Below, piece by piece: positions 1-7,971 of a stretch of DNA of 64,000 nucleotides; within the stretch, counting starts at the first letter, position 1; each line of letters begins with the position of its first letter. A program made the position numbers and the translations under genes. Origin of the DNA: Mycobacterium saskatchewanense (lineage in GTDB: Bacteria > Actinomycetota > Actinomycetes > Mycobacteriales > Mycobacteriaceae); NCBI RefSeq assembly GCF_010729105.1, contig NZ_AP022573.1:2852001-2916000 (forward strand), given 5' to 3'. Under the pieces are notes generated by a model that saw only the letters and a program-made list of their open reading frames with translations, did not search any database and was not told the DNA's origin.

Positions 1-744
1 GGCATTCACCAGCCCATCGCTCACCTCGGCGATATCTCGGTCGGAGTAGCCCAGCGCCCGCAACCGCTGCGCGTACGAGGGCACGCCCAGCCTGTTCGCG
101 ACCGCCTCCCGCGCTGCACCGGCCTCCGCGATAACCGACAGCGCAACAACCAGAAGCTTGTCGGGGCCGAGCGCCCGGCGGGCCTCTTTGGTGGACTCAA
201 CGGGCAGCATGGCCGGCATCGCCCCGTCGGCGAACTTCGCCGCCAAATCAAGCATTTTCGGGCCGTTGGCGGCGATCACCCGCGGGAAGGCGGCGTCGGG
301 CGCCGGCGGCCAGGTTGGCTCGCCCATCGTCTCCAGGTAGTCCCGCATCGTGGCCAGCGGGCTGCCGAAGTCCCGCGTGACACTCGCCGCTTGTTGCGGG
401 TAGCCCACCCCCAGGCCGAGCACGAACCTACCCGGATGCGCCTCTGCCAGTTGGGCCGCCGCGGCGTGCATGGTTTGAGCCGGCCGGGCCCAGATGTTGG
501 CGATGCACGTCCCGAAGACCGTTCGGTCGGTAGCGGCCAGCAGCATGGCGAGTTGCACGAGGGCGTCCTTGCCGATGACCTCGTTAGTCCACACGGCGCG
601 GTACCCGGCCCGGCCCAGCCGGCCCACCGCAGCGCGTTGCGATTCGAAGGGCGTCGGACTGGTCAAAGAGACCGGCAGGCAGACCCCCACCGGCCCCAAG
701 CCCTGGCGTGCCGTGTCGACGACCGCGTCGGCCACGACGCTCAC
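1..744 (-). CDS. LLM-class F420-dependent oxidoreductase (3' end outside window)
   Basis: Reads from a GTG at 744 to the window edge, giving 248 codons of a luciferase-like monooxygenase-fold protein. Visible family features are the opening GPVGVCLPVSLTSPTPF, the strand RAVWTNEVIGKDA, the glycine-rich GRFVLGLGVGYPQQAA and the later FPRVIAANGPKMLDLA. In mycobacteria this fold usually uses reduced F420 for a redox step; the substrate cannot be told from sequence. The GTG overlaps the TGA of the upstream SDR gene by four bases (GTGA), so the two are probably translationally coupled in one operon. The C-terminus is missing only because the window ends. Confidence 0.85.
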   Translation of the reverse strand, partial: MSVVADAVVDTARQGLGPVGVCLPVSLTSPTPFESQRAAVGRLGRAGYRAVWTNEVIGKDALVQLAMLLAATDRTVFGTCIANIWARPAQTMHAAAAQLAEAHPGRFVLGLGVGYPQQAASVTRDFGSPLATMRDYLETMGEPTWPPAPDAAFPRVIAANGPKMLDLAAKFADGAMPAMLPVESTKEARRALGPDKLLVVALSVIAEAGAAREAVANRLGVPSYAQRLRALGYSDRDIAEVSDGLVNA

Positions 745-1634
745 TCGCCGAAGTAGTGGCCGGCATCGAGATCCTCGATGAGCCCGGGCCATTCCGGTTG
801 CCAGTCCAGCGTCTTGCGCGTCAGCTCGCTCGACGTGGGGTTGTCCAGCGACGCGAACAACGCGAGGAAGCCGAAGTGGCCGGCCTGTTCGGCGGGGATG
901 CTGACCGCCGGCAGATTCAGGTGGCGGCCGATGACGGCGGCGATGTCCCGGAATGGCACCCCCTCGTCGGCAACCCCATGCAAACGCGTTCCGGTGGGGG
1001 CCTTTTCGAGCGCCAGCCGGTACAGCCGCGCCGCGTCGCGGGTGTGCACGCCGGGCCACCGGTTGGTTCCGTCCCCGATGTAGGCCGACATTCCGGTAGC
1101 GCCGGCGGTGGTGATCAGGTGGTTGATGAAGCCGTGGTGGTCCAGGTCGCTGTGCACCAACGGTGCCAGCCGGTTGACCGACGAGCGCACGCCGCGTTCG
1201 GCCAACGCGATCACGGCGTTCTCCGAGTCGATGCGCGGTCCGCCCGGCATCGTGTCGTATTCGGTCGCGGCACCGCCGTGCCCGAAGAGCGGGAGCGACA
1301 GCGTCCCCGAGGTGCTGACGAACGGCCGGTCGGATCCGACGAGCGCTTCGCCCATTGCCTCGACGGCACGCAGGTCGGTCTCGGCGGCACCCAGAAAGTC
1401 GTCGAAGTCGTGCCGGAACGCGAGGTGGATGACACCGTCGGCCGCCGCCGCGGCCGACCGCAAACCGTCGGGATCGTCGAGCTCACCCCGATATGCCGTG
1501 ACGCCCTTGGCCGTCAGGGCCGCGACGCCCTCGTCGGAGCGCGCCAGCCCCGTGACGCGGTGTCCGGCGTCGAGGAGTTCGTCGACGACGGCGGAACCGA
1601 TGTGCCCCGTCGCGCCAGTTACAAAGACATCCAT
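741..1634 (-). CDS. NAD(P)-dependent SDR / NAD-epimerase-like oxidoreductase
   Basis: A 297-residue atypical short-chain dehydrogenase. The N-terminal nucleotide-binding motif TGATGHIG lies at residues 6-13, in the extended-SDR form. It is followed by RGELDDPDG and a GVIHLAF strand typical of NAD(P)-binding NmrA/epimerase folds. A clear Tyr-xxx-Lys catalytic pair is not obvious, so it may be a reductase of unusual chemistry or a sensor. It overlaps the downstream LLM gene by four bases and diverges from a LysR gene, with a 21-bp inverted repeat between them, so LysR control is likely. Start ATG at 1634 has the motif immediately after it, as expected. Confidence 0.8.
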   Translation of the reverse strand: MDVFVTGATGHIGSAVVDELLDAGHRVTGLARSDEGVAALTAKGVTAYRGELDDPDGLRSAAAAADGVIHLAFRHDFDDFLGAAETDLRAVEAMGEALVGSDRPFVSTSGTLSLPLFGHGGAATEYDTMPGGPRIDSENAVIALAERGVRSSVNRLAPLVHSDLDHHGFINHLITTAGATGMSAYIGDGTNRWPGVHTRDAARLYRLALEKAPTGTRLHGVADEGVPFRDIAAVIGRHLNLPAVSIPAEQAGHFGFLALFASLDNPTSSELTRKTLDWQPEWPGLIEDLDAGHYFGE

Positions 1635-1713
1635 TGGTGGCTCCCTTCGCGGTTCGTCGCCATCCAGTCAATGGCCGCGTGGGATCGGGTGTCCAAGTCC
1701 TCTTTCATATGAG

Positions 1714-1734
1714 GCGATGCACATCCTGCATCGC
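1714..1734. promoter_or_regulatory. Candidate LysR-type operator
   Basis: Perfect 8-bp inverted repeat GCGATGCA / TGCATCGC with a 5-bp spacer. It contains a T-N11-A core (T1718, A1730), the classic LysR-regulator box. It sits between the divergent SDR (start 1634) and LysR (start 1794) genes, where an autoregulating LysR protein would bind. Confidence 0.6.
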
Positions 1735-1793
1735 TGCAGCTAGAGGCACCCGACGAGATATCGAGGTGGGAGGTGCCGCGTTACCATTGCCGC

Positions 1794-2690
1794 ATGACCG
1801 AGCACTTGGAAGTCGACCTCGACCTGCGCCTGGTCGGGTACTTCGTCGTCGTCGCCGAGCACCGGCACTTCGGTCGGGCGGCCGGTGCCCTGCGCGTCGC
1901 GCAGCCGTCGCTGAGTCGCCAAATTCGCCGCCTGGAACAGCAACTCGGCGTGCGACTGCTCGATCGGACGCCACAGGGCACCGGGTTGACCGAAGCGGGC
2001 AAGGTGTTCCTGCCCCGGGCCAAGGCGTTGCTGCGGTCTGCCGCGCAGGCGGCGGCGCAGGCGAGGGCCGCCGCCCAGCCCAGCCGCATCACCATCGGGT
2101 ACACGACGGGCATGATCGTCACCCCAGCGGTGCGCGCGATGCGCCGCGAGCACCCTGACGCAGAAGTGCAAGTCACGCATTTGAATTGGGGCCAGGCTCT
2201 CGACGCGCTGCTCGCTCATCGGGTGGACGCGGTGGTGACCCGGCTGCCGTTCCCGACCGACGGTCTGCACGTGACGGTCCTGTATGACGAGCCGCGGGTG
2301 CTGGCCGTGCCCATCGACCACCGCCTGGCGGGCAGGGATGTTGTGACCCTCGACGACATCGCCGACGAGCCGATGCCCCGGGTGCGGAACTCCGACCCGG
2401 CATGGAGCGCCTATTGGCGGATCGATCCCCGACCCGACGGACGCCGCGCGCCGGACGGCCCTTACATCGACGCGCTCGAGGACAAGTTCGAACTCATTGC
2501 CTCCGGGCAGGCCGTCGCCATCGTGCCCGCGATCGGGGGCAGCATCCGTCCCGACATCACCACGGTCACGTTGAAGGACGTCGAGCCGTGCCACGTCGTG
2601 CTGGCGACCCGCGCCGGGGACCGCAGCCGCCTGGTGGCGGCCTTCCGCAAACTCGCCGAGTCGCACCTCACGGGCGCCTGCCGAGCTTAG
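1794..2690 (+). CDS. LysR-family transcriptional regulator
   Basis: 298 residues. The N-terminal winged helix-turn-helix is clear: HRHFGRAAGALRVAQPSLSR followed by IRRLEQQLGVRLLDRTPQG and LTEAG, the standard LysR core at roughly residues 25-70. The rest matches the periplasmic-binding-like effector domain (TIGYTTG, LLAHRVDAVVTRLPF, HRLAGRD). I chose the ATG at 1794; a GTG at 1773 is also in frame but adds only seven residues that LysR proteins rarely have. It diverges from the SDR/LLM pair and probably controls it; the inducer is unknown. The following methyltransferase starts 100 bases downstream and has its own ribosome site. Confidence 0.9.
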   Translation: MTEHLEVDLDLRLVGYFVVVAEHRHFGRAAGALRVAQPSLSRQIRRLEQQLGVRLLDRTPQGTGLTEAGKVFLPRAKALLRSAAQAAAQARAAAQPSRITIGYTTGMIVTPAVRAMRREHPDAEVQVTHLNWGQALDALLAHRVDAVVTRLPFPTDGLHVTVLYDEPRVLAVPIDHRLAGRDVVTLDDIADEPMPRVRNSDPAWSAYWRIDPRPDGRRAPDGPYIDALEDKFELIASGQAVAIVPAIGGSIRPDITTVTLKDVEPCHVVLATRAGDRSRLVAAFRKLAESHLTGACRA

Positions 2691-2790
2691 CCGATCGGAT
2701 TTCGGCCGCCGTGAACCAACTTTGGCGCAGTGCCGTTCTTGTGTTGAGCGATGGGCAGTTGGAGTGCCCGTTCAGAGACTTGGAGGTTGC

Positions 2791-3810
2791 ATGCTTTCAC
2801 CAGCCGCGCCCTGGACAGCCGCCGGCGATCCGCACGAGCAGATGCTGACGGCGGTCTTCACCTACTGGGCGTGCCGGACCGTATTCGCGGTGGCCGACCT
2901 GTCGATCGCGGACCACCTGGCCGACGGCAACCTTACCGCCGCAGAGGTCGCCGCGCGCGAAGGCGCCGCCCCCGACACGACCCTGCGCCTAATGCGCGCC
3001 GGGGTGGCGGTGGGTCTGCTGAACGAAGACTCGGACGGCCGGTTCGCGTCCACGCCCCTGCTCGACACGCTGCGCCGTGACGATCCCCGCTCGACGCGGC
3101 CCTTCGTCCTGAGCATGCTCGGTGAATGGCTGCCCTGGAAAGACTTCACCAGCGGGCTGCGCGCCGGCGAAACGCCGTCCAGGGCGATGCAAGGTGGCGA
3201 CGCCTTCCAGTACCTGGCCGCCCACCCCGACGAAGCCGAACTGTTCACGGCGGCGATGGCGAGCGCGACCAGCATCTGGGGCCCCAAGATCGCGGACGCC
3301 ATCGACACCAACGGAGTGCAGTGCGCAGTCGACGTCGGCGGCGCCGACGGGTCGCTGCTGCGACTCCTCCAGCACAAGAACCCGTCGTTGCAGGGCATCA
3401 TCTTCGACCGGTCCAACATCGTCGAGCTCGCCGAGGCGGCCATCAAGCGGGACGGTCTCACCGAACGCACGCGGGTTGTCGCGGGCAGCTTCTTCGAGTC
3501 GGTTCCGGCCGCAGACCTGATGCTGCTCAAATTCATCCTGCACGACTGGTCCGACGAGGAATGCATCACGATCCTCAAACGGTGCCGCGACGCGCTGGCC
3601 CCCGGAGGCCGGATCGCGGTCATCGACATGGTGGTATCAGCGCAGAAACCGCTCGCCGCGCTGATGGACATGAACATCTTCCTCGCCTGCACCGGACGGG
3701 AACGCTCATTGGACGAGTTCGACGCGCTCTTCCGCGCCGCGGGCCTGACGCGCAAAGCGGTCCACGAGACCGGGACGCCGCAGTCGGTGATCGAGGTCGT
3801 GGCGGGTTAG
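2791..3810 (+). CDS. SAM-dependent O-methyltransferase (plant-COMT type fold)
   Basis: 339 residues. An N-terminal winged-helix dimerisation region (ADLSIADHLADGNLTAAEVA) is followed by a Rossmann methyltransferase domain with motif I VDVGGADGSLL near residue 180 and the ILHDWSDEE segment near 250 that carries the usual catalytic His-Asp. The layout matches the Methyltransf_2/DUF-dimerisation family acting on small phenolic or polyketide hydroxyls; the acceptor is unknown. Start ATG 2791 is set by GGAGGT eight bases upstream; an in-frame ATG at 2722 lacks such a site. It converges on the CoA-transferase gene, and the shared gap holds a strong palindrome. Confidence 0.88.
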   Translation: MLSPAAPWTAAGDPHEQMLTAVFTYWACRTVFAVADLSIADHLADGNLTAAEVAAREGAAPDTTLRLMRAGVAVGLLNEDSDGRFASTPLLDTLRRDDPRSTRPFVLSMLGEWLPWKDFTSGLRAGETPSRAMQGGDAFQYLAAHPDEAELFTAAMASATSIWGPKIADAIDTNGVQCAVDVGGADGSLLRLLQHKNPSLQGIIFDRSNIVELAEAAIKRDGLTERTRVVAGSFFESVPAADLMLLKFILHDWSDEECITILKRCRDALAPGGRIAVIDMVVSAQKPLAALMDMNIFLACTGRERSLDEFDALFRAAGLTRKAVHETGTPQSVIEVVAG

Positions 3811-3892
3811 CAGCGTCCCCACCGCCGCCGTGGCCGCCCGCTGACGCACGACGACCGATCGTTGCGCGGATCCCATCTTGCGGCTGCAACAC

Positions 3893-3916
3893 GTTGACGC
3901 TCGGCCGAGCGTCAAC
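3893..3916. terminator. Palindromic terminator-like hairpin between convergent genes
   Basis: A 24-bp perfect palindrome: arm GTTGACGCTCG, two-base centre GC, arm CGAGCGTCAAC. It includes the stop codon of the minus-strand CoA-transferase (TGA at 3914-3912) and lies 82 bases after the methyltransferase stop. There is no T-run, as is common for mycobacterial hairpins. It could terminate both converging transcripts. Confidence 0.45.
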
Positions 3917-4946
3917 CCTCGCGCAGCCCCGGCGGTGGCCGGTACTCGGGTTGGTAGCCCGAGACGTGGATCGGGCTACCAACGAGCCGGAAGTTCCCCG
4001 CCGTCACCACCACTTCCGGCGTCGCCTTCAGCGCCTCGGGCAGCGACCGCACCGCCGCCGCCGGCACGCCCAGCGGGCGCAGCCGGCGCTCCCAGCCGGC
4101 GGCGGTGTCGGTCGCCAGCATGGCCGTGACGACCGCGAGCACCTCGTCGCGGCGGGATACTCGTTCGGCCATCGTCTCGAATCCACCGATGCCCGCCTCA
4201 CTGGCGAAGGCCTTCCAGAACCCGTCATGCGTCACGAAGAGCGCCAGATGGCCATCAGCCGTGGGAAACAGCTGGGCCGGAACGTAATACGAGTGCGCGC
4301 CGTTGGGGCGGCGCTGCGGCTCGACGCCGTCGTTGAGGTAGGCCGACGCATGGTAGTTGAGCTGCGACAGCATGACGTCGCGCAGCGACACGTCGACCTG
4401 GCCACCGGCGCCGGAGACGATCTTGGCCAGCAGCCCCAGCGCTGCGGCCATCCCCGTGGAGTTGTCGGCCGAGGAGTAGCCGGGCAGCGTCGGCGGGCCG
4501 TCCGGGTCGCCCGTCAGCGCGGCGATGCCGGTGGCCGCCTGCACCACGTAGTCGAAGGCGGGGTCGTCGCCGCCGTGCAGTCCGCAGCCCGTGATGGCCA
4601 CGCACACGATCCGCTCGTTGTGCCGGCGGAGCGCGTCGTAGGTGAGGCCGAGGCGGCGGATGGCCGACGGTTTGAGGTTCACCAGCAGCGCATGGGATTT
4701 GGCGACCAGATCGCCCAGGCGTTGCTGCCCGGCTTCGGAATTCAGGTCGAGACAGATGCTGGACTTGTTGCGGTTGAGGCTGGCGAAGTAGCTGGCGCCG
4801 ACCTCTCGGGATATCTCGCCGCCGGGCGGCTCGACCTTGGTCACTTCGGCGCCGAGGTCGGCGAGCAGCATGGTGGCATACGGACCGGCCAGCATGGTGC
4901 CGACCTCGAGGATGCGCACGCCGGCCAGCGGTGCGGTGGATGTCAC
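3912..4946 (-). CDS. CaiB/BaiF (class III) CoA-transferase
   Basis: 344 residues with the family signature LADLGAEVTKVEPP near residues 28-41, then NRNKSSICLDLNSEAG and FDYVVQAATGIAALTG. These enzymes move CoA from an acyl-CoA donor to a carboxylic acid, often to start catabolism of an unusual acid. At 344 residues it is shorter than the usual ~390-400, and the C-terminal part appears trimmed. GTG start at 4946 overlaps the TGA of the LLM gene by four bases. It is the last gene of a minus-strand operon with a B12 acyl-CoA mutase, so activation of the mutase substrate or transfer of CoA from its product is a reasonable inference. Confidence 0.87.
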   Translation of the reverse strand: MTSTAPLAGVRILEVGTMLAGPYATMLLADLGAEVTKVEPPGGEISREVGASYFASLNRNKSSICLDLNSEAGQQRLGDLVAKSHALLVNLKPSAIRRLGLTYDALRRHNERIVCVAITGCGLHGGDDPAFDYVVQAATGIAALTGDPDGPPTLPGYSSADNSTGMAAALGLLAKIVSGAGGQVDVSLRDVMLSQLNYHASAYLNDGVEPQRRPNGAHSYYVPAQLFPTADGHLALFVTHDGFWKAFASEAGIGGFETMAERVSRRDEVLAVVTAMLATDTAAGWERRLRPLGVPAAAVRSLPEALKATPEVVVTAGNFRLVGSPIHVSGYQPEYRPPPGLREG

Positions 4947-5899
4947 CGCAATTCCGATGCGAGAGAGGCGATCATGTCGCGGGTGCGCCGTTTGGAGGCG
5001 ACGAGTTCGTCGCGGTTGTCGCCGATGGGGAGCAGCCGCACGGACAGGTCGGTCACGCCGGCATCGGCGAACGAGCGGAACCGCCGCAAGATCTGTTCCG
5101 AATCACCGGCCGCACACAGATCGCCGACATCACGGGCATCGCCGCGCTCGAGCAGGCGCTGGTAGTTCGGCGACACCTCGGCCTCGCCCAAGATGCGGTT
5201 GGCCCGCTCCTTGGCCGCCTCGACTTGCGCAGGGGCGCAGAGGCATACCGGGATGCCCGCAACGATCCGCGGGGTGGGGCGTCCGGCATCCGCGGCGGCT
5301 TTGGTGATCTTCGGCGCGATGTGATCACCGATCGCGCGCTCGTCGGCCATCCACAACACCGTGCCGTCGGCGAGCTCACCGGCGATCTGAAGCATCACCG
5401 GCCCAAGGGCGGCGACCAAAACCGGCATCGGGGTGTCGGCCCCGATCGCCAGTGGATTGTGCACCGCGAACGAATCGTTTTCGACGTCAACCGGTCCGGG
5501 CCCGGCGACGGCGGCATTGAGCACCTGTAGGTAGTCGCGGGTGTAGGCGGCCGGCTTCTCGTACGGCAAGCCGAGCATGTCCCGGATAATCCAGTGGTGT
5601 GACGGCCCGACACCCAACGCCAACCGGCCGCGGGACACCGCATGCGTCGACAATGCTTGGCGGGCAAGGGCAATCGGATGCTGGGTCTGCAGTGGCACCA
5701 CCGCAGTACCCAGCTCGATGCGCGAGCTGTGCGCTGCCATCAGCGACACCATGGTCAGGCAGTCGAAGTCGTCGGGCACCTGCGGCATCCACGCGGTGTC
5801 CAAGCCCGCCGATTCGGCCCATTCGATGTCCGACGCCAGCTTGCCCACCTTGCGAGCCATGTCGCCGCGCTCGGCCCCGATCATCACTCCGACGCGCAC
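4943..5899 (-). CDS. LLM-class F420-dependent oxidoreductase
   Basis: 318 residues with the luciferase-like barrel hallmarks: start MRVGVMIGAERGDMA, GLDTAWMPQVPDDFDCL, RIELGTAVVPLQTQHP and SRGRLALGVGPSHHWI. It resembles the F420-dependent subfamily common in mycobacteria; whether it is a dehydrogenase or reductase is not clear. Its 5' end overlaps the cobalamin-binding gene by 16 bases and its 3' end overlaps the CoA-transferase by four, so all are translated from one message. It may oxidise or reduce an acyl-CoA or acid intermediate of the same pathway. Confidence 0.87.
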   Translation of the reverse strand: MRVGVMIGAERGDMARKVGKLASDIEWAESAGLDTAWMPQVPDDFDCLTMVSLMAAHSSRIELGTAVVPLQTQHPIALARQALSTHAVSRGRLALGVGPSHHWIIRDMLGLPYEKPAAYTRDYLQVLNAAVAGPGPVDVENDSFAVHNPLAIGADTPMPVLVAALGPVMLQIAGELADGTVLWMADERAIGDHIAPKITKAAADAGRPTPRIVAGIPVCLCAPAQVEAAKERANRILGEAEVSPNYQRLLERGDARDVGDLCAAGDSEQILRRFRSFADAGVTDLSVRLLPIGDNRDELVASKRRTRDMIASLASELR

Positions 5900-6309
5900 T
5901 GGCCCTCCGCAACGGGTTCGGGGGTTCCGGTCAGCGCGCGGATCTCGCGCACGAGCACGTCCAGCGGTGTGCCCGTGGGGAATACCGCAGCGGCACCGGT
6001 GGACAGCAGCTTGGGCACGTCGGCATGCGGGATGGTTCCCCCGACGACGACGGCGATGTCTGCAGCTTCGGCGGCGCGCAGCGCCTCGATCGTCCGCGCG
6101 GTGAGCGCCAGATGCGCACCGGACAGGATGCTCAGGCCGACGACGGACACGTCCTCCTGGACGGCGATCGAGGCGATGTCCTCGATCCGTTGGCGGATGC
6201 CCGTATAGATCACTTCAAAACCGGCGTCACGCAGGGCGCGGGCGACGATCTTGGCACCGCGGTCGTGTCCGTCGAGGCCGGGCTTGGCGACCAGAATCCG
6301 CACCGCCAT
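5884..6309 (-). CDS. Acyl-CoA mutase small subunit, cobalamin-binding
   Basis: 141 residues, the size of stand-alone B12-binding domains. The adenosylcobalamin motif DxHxxG is present as DGHDRG at residues 13-18; His15 would be the lower axial cobalt ligand. It continues with the expected VVGLSILSGAH and VVVGGTIPH strands that hold the nucleotide tail. It starts directly after the stop of the large subunit (TAG then ATG, no gap), which fits a fixed-ratio heterodimer. Split large/small mutases occur in archaea and in bacterial isobutyryl- or hydroxyisobutyryl-CoA mutases, whereas mycobacterial MutA/MutB carry the domain fused. Confidence 0.92.
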   Translation of the reverse strand: MAVRILVAKPGLDGHDRGAKIVARALRDAGFEVIYTGIRQRIEDIASIAVQEDVSVVGLSILSGAHLALTARTIEALRAAEAADIAVVVGGTIPHADVPKLLSTGAAAVFPTGTPLDVLVREIRALTGTPEPVAEGQCASE

Positions 6310-7887
6310 CTAGAAGACCACCGGTTGCTGAAACTCGCCCCACACCGCCTTGAGCGCAGTGACCATCTCTCCGACGGTGCAGTACGCGTTCGCACAGTCG
6401 ATGAGGTTGTGCATGAGATTCTCGGTCCCTTCGGCGGCGCGGGAGAGGGCGGCGAGGCTGAATTGCACCGCGGCCGAATCTCTTTCGCTCTTGATCTTCG
6501 AGAGGCGCTTGAGCTGCAGGTCGCGGCCCTCGGCATCGAGCTCGTAGGTGACCACATCGGGCTCCGGTTCCTCTGACACGAACCGGTTGACCCCGACGAC
6601 GGGGCGAAGGCCGGCCTCGATTTCCTGGTGCATCCGGTAGGCCTCGTCGGCGATGAGGCCCTGCAGGTAACCGTCCTCGATCGCGCTGACCATGCCTCCG
6701 TGTCGCTCGAGGTCGTCCATGATCTCGACGATGCGGGCTTCGGTCGCGTCGGTGAGCGCCTCGACGAAATACGACCCACCGAGCGGATCGGCGACGCTGG
6801 CGACGCCGGTCTCGTAGGCGAGGACCTGCTGAGTGCGCAGCGCCAGGGTGGTGGACTCCTCGGTGGGCAGGGCGAACGGCTCGTCCCATGCCGCGGTGAA
6901 CATCGACTGGACGCCGCCCAGGACCGCGGCCATCGCTTCGTAAGCCACGCGGACGACGTTGTTGTGGGCCTGCGGTGCATACAACGACGCGCCGCCGCAC
7001 ACGCAGCCGAACCGGAACATCGACGCCTTATCCGTCGTCGCGCCGTAGCGCTCCCGCACGATCGTGGCCCACCGACGCCGTCCCGCACGGTATTTGGCGA
7101 CCTCCTCGAAGAAGTCGCCGTGGGTGTAGAAGAAGAAGGAGATCTGCGGCGCGAACTGGTCGATGGTCATCCGACCGCGTTCGAGCACGGTGTCGCAGTA
7201 GGTCACCCCGTCGGCCAGCGTGAACGCCATTTCTTGGACCGCATTGGCTCCGGCGTCGCGGAAATGCGCGCCCGCCACCGAGATTGCGTTGAACCTGGGC
7301 ACCTCGGCCGCGCAGAACTCGATGGTGTCGGCGATCAGCCGCAGCGACGGTTCCGGCGGCCAGATCCACGTCCCACGCGAGGCATACTCCTTGAGGATGT
7401 CGTTCTGGATGGTTCCGGTGAGCTTGGCCCGCGGGATGCCCTTCCGCTCGGCGGCCGCCACGTAGAACGCCAGCAAGATGGCCGCGGTCCCGTTGATGGT
7501 CATGCTGGTGCTGAGCTTGTCCAGCGGAATGCCGTCGAAAAGGATCTCGAAGTCGGCGAGCGTGTCGACCGCCACGCCGACCCGGCCGACCTCCTCACCG
7601 AACTCGGGATCGTCGGAGTCATACCCGCACTGGGTCGGCAGGTCGAGCGCCACCGACAGCCCCGTCCCGCCCTGGTCCAGCAGGTAGCGGTAGCGACGGT
7701 TGGATTCCTCCGCCGTCCCGAAGCCGGAGTACTGCCGGAACGTCCACAGCTTGCCTCGATAGCCGGACGCGAAGTTGCCCCGGGTGAACGGGAACTGCCC
7801 GGGCGACGGCGGATCGCCGGCCCGGTCCGCCGGCCCGTACACGGGCCGCAGCGGGATGCCCGAGGGAGTTTGAGCAGCGTTATCCAT
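6310..7887 (-). CDS. B12-dependent methylmalonyl-CoA mutase-family protein, large subunit
   Basis: 525 residues forming the TIM-barrel catalytic half. Landmarks are QFPFTRG, FRQYSGFGTAEESNRRY, LPTQCGYDSDDP, TGTIQNDILKEYASRGTW, WPPEPSLRLIADT, FYTHGDFFEEVAKYRAGRR and AHNNVVRVAYEAMAA. The Tyr of RQYSGF and the Arg of EYASRGTW match positions that define methylmalonyl-CoA mutases (isobutyryl-CoA mutases have Phe and Gln there). Against that, the usual GYH next to the substrate reads GAH here, which would open the pocket. I chose ATG 7887, inside a palindrome and right after a promoter; the in-frame ATG at 7908 would add seven residues lying in the promoter. The substrate could be methylmalonyl-CoA or a bulkier branched acyl-CoA. 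No MeaB-type chaperone gene is adjacent. Confidence 0.9.
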   Translation of the reverse strand: MDNAAQTPSGIPLRPVYGPADRAGDPPSPGQFPFTRGNFASGYRGKLWTFRQYSGFGTAEESNRRYRYLLDQGGTGLSVALDLPTQCGYDSDDPEFGEEVGRVGVAVDTLADFEILFDGIPLDKLSTSMTINGTAAILLAFYVAAAERKGIPRAKLTGTIQNDILKEYASRGTWIWPPEPSLRLIADTIEFCAAEVPRFNAISVAGAHFRDAGANAVQEMAFTLADGVTYCDTVLERGRMTIDQFAPQISFFFYTHGDFFEEVAKYRAGRRRWATIVRERYGATTDKASMFRFGCVCGGASLYAPQAHNNVVRVAYEAMAAVLGGVQSMFTAAWDEPFALPTEESTTLALRTQQVLAYETGVASVADPLGGSYFVEALTDATEARIVEIMDDLERHGGMVSAIEDGYLQGLIADEAYRMHQEIEAGLRPVVGVNRFVSEEPEPDVVTYELDAEGRDLQLKRLSKIKSERDSAAVQFSLAALSRAAEGTENLMHNLIDCANAYCTVGEMVTALKAVWGEFQQPVVF

Positions 7888-7924
7888 CGATGGATAACGT
7901 ACTTGCAAAAAAAGAGAATGCCAA
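7878..7924 (-). promoter_or_regulatory. Mutase promoter with palindromic operator over a leaderless start
   Basis: On the minus strand, -35 TTGGCA (7924-7919), a 17-base spacer with a T7 run, and -10 TACGTT (7901-7896) are followed eight bases later by the mutase ATG at 7887, so the message is probably leaderless. A 22-bp perfect palindrome at 7878-7899, with arms CGTTATCCATC and GATGGATAACG, covers the -10 and the start codon. It is a natural repressor site; no cognate regulator is adjacent. Confidence 0.6.
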
Positions 7925-7971
7925 TCCCATCACTTTGACCTGCGGAGACGGCGCTTCCGTCCGGCGCGAAG

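Noticed and set aside
3126..5165. Open frame of 679 codons on the plus strand overlapping the methyltransferase and antisense to the CoA-transferase.
   Set aside because: Arg/Pro-rich translation with no family features, typical of GC-rich shadow frames; the real genes on these bases have full motifs.
6628..7938. Plus-strand frame of 436 codons antisense to the mutase.
   Set aside because: Composition is His/Arg/Gly-rich with no fold signature, while the minus strand encodes a clear mutase.
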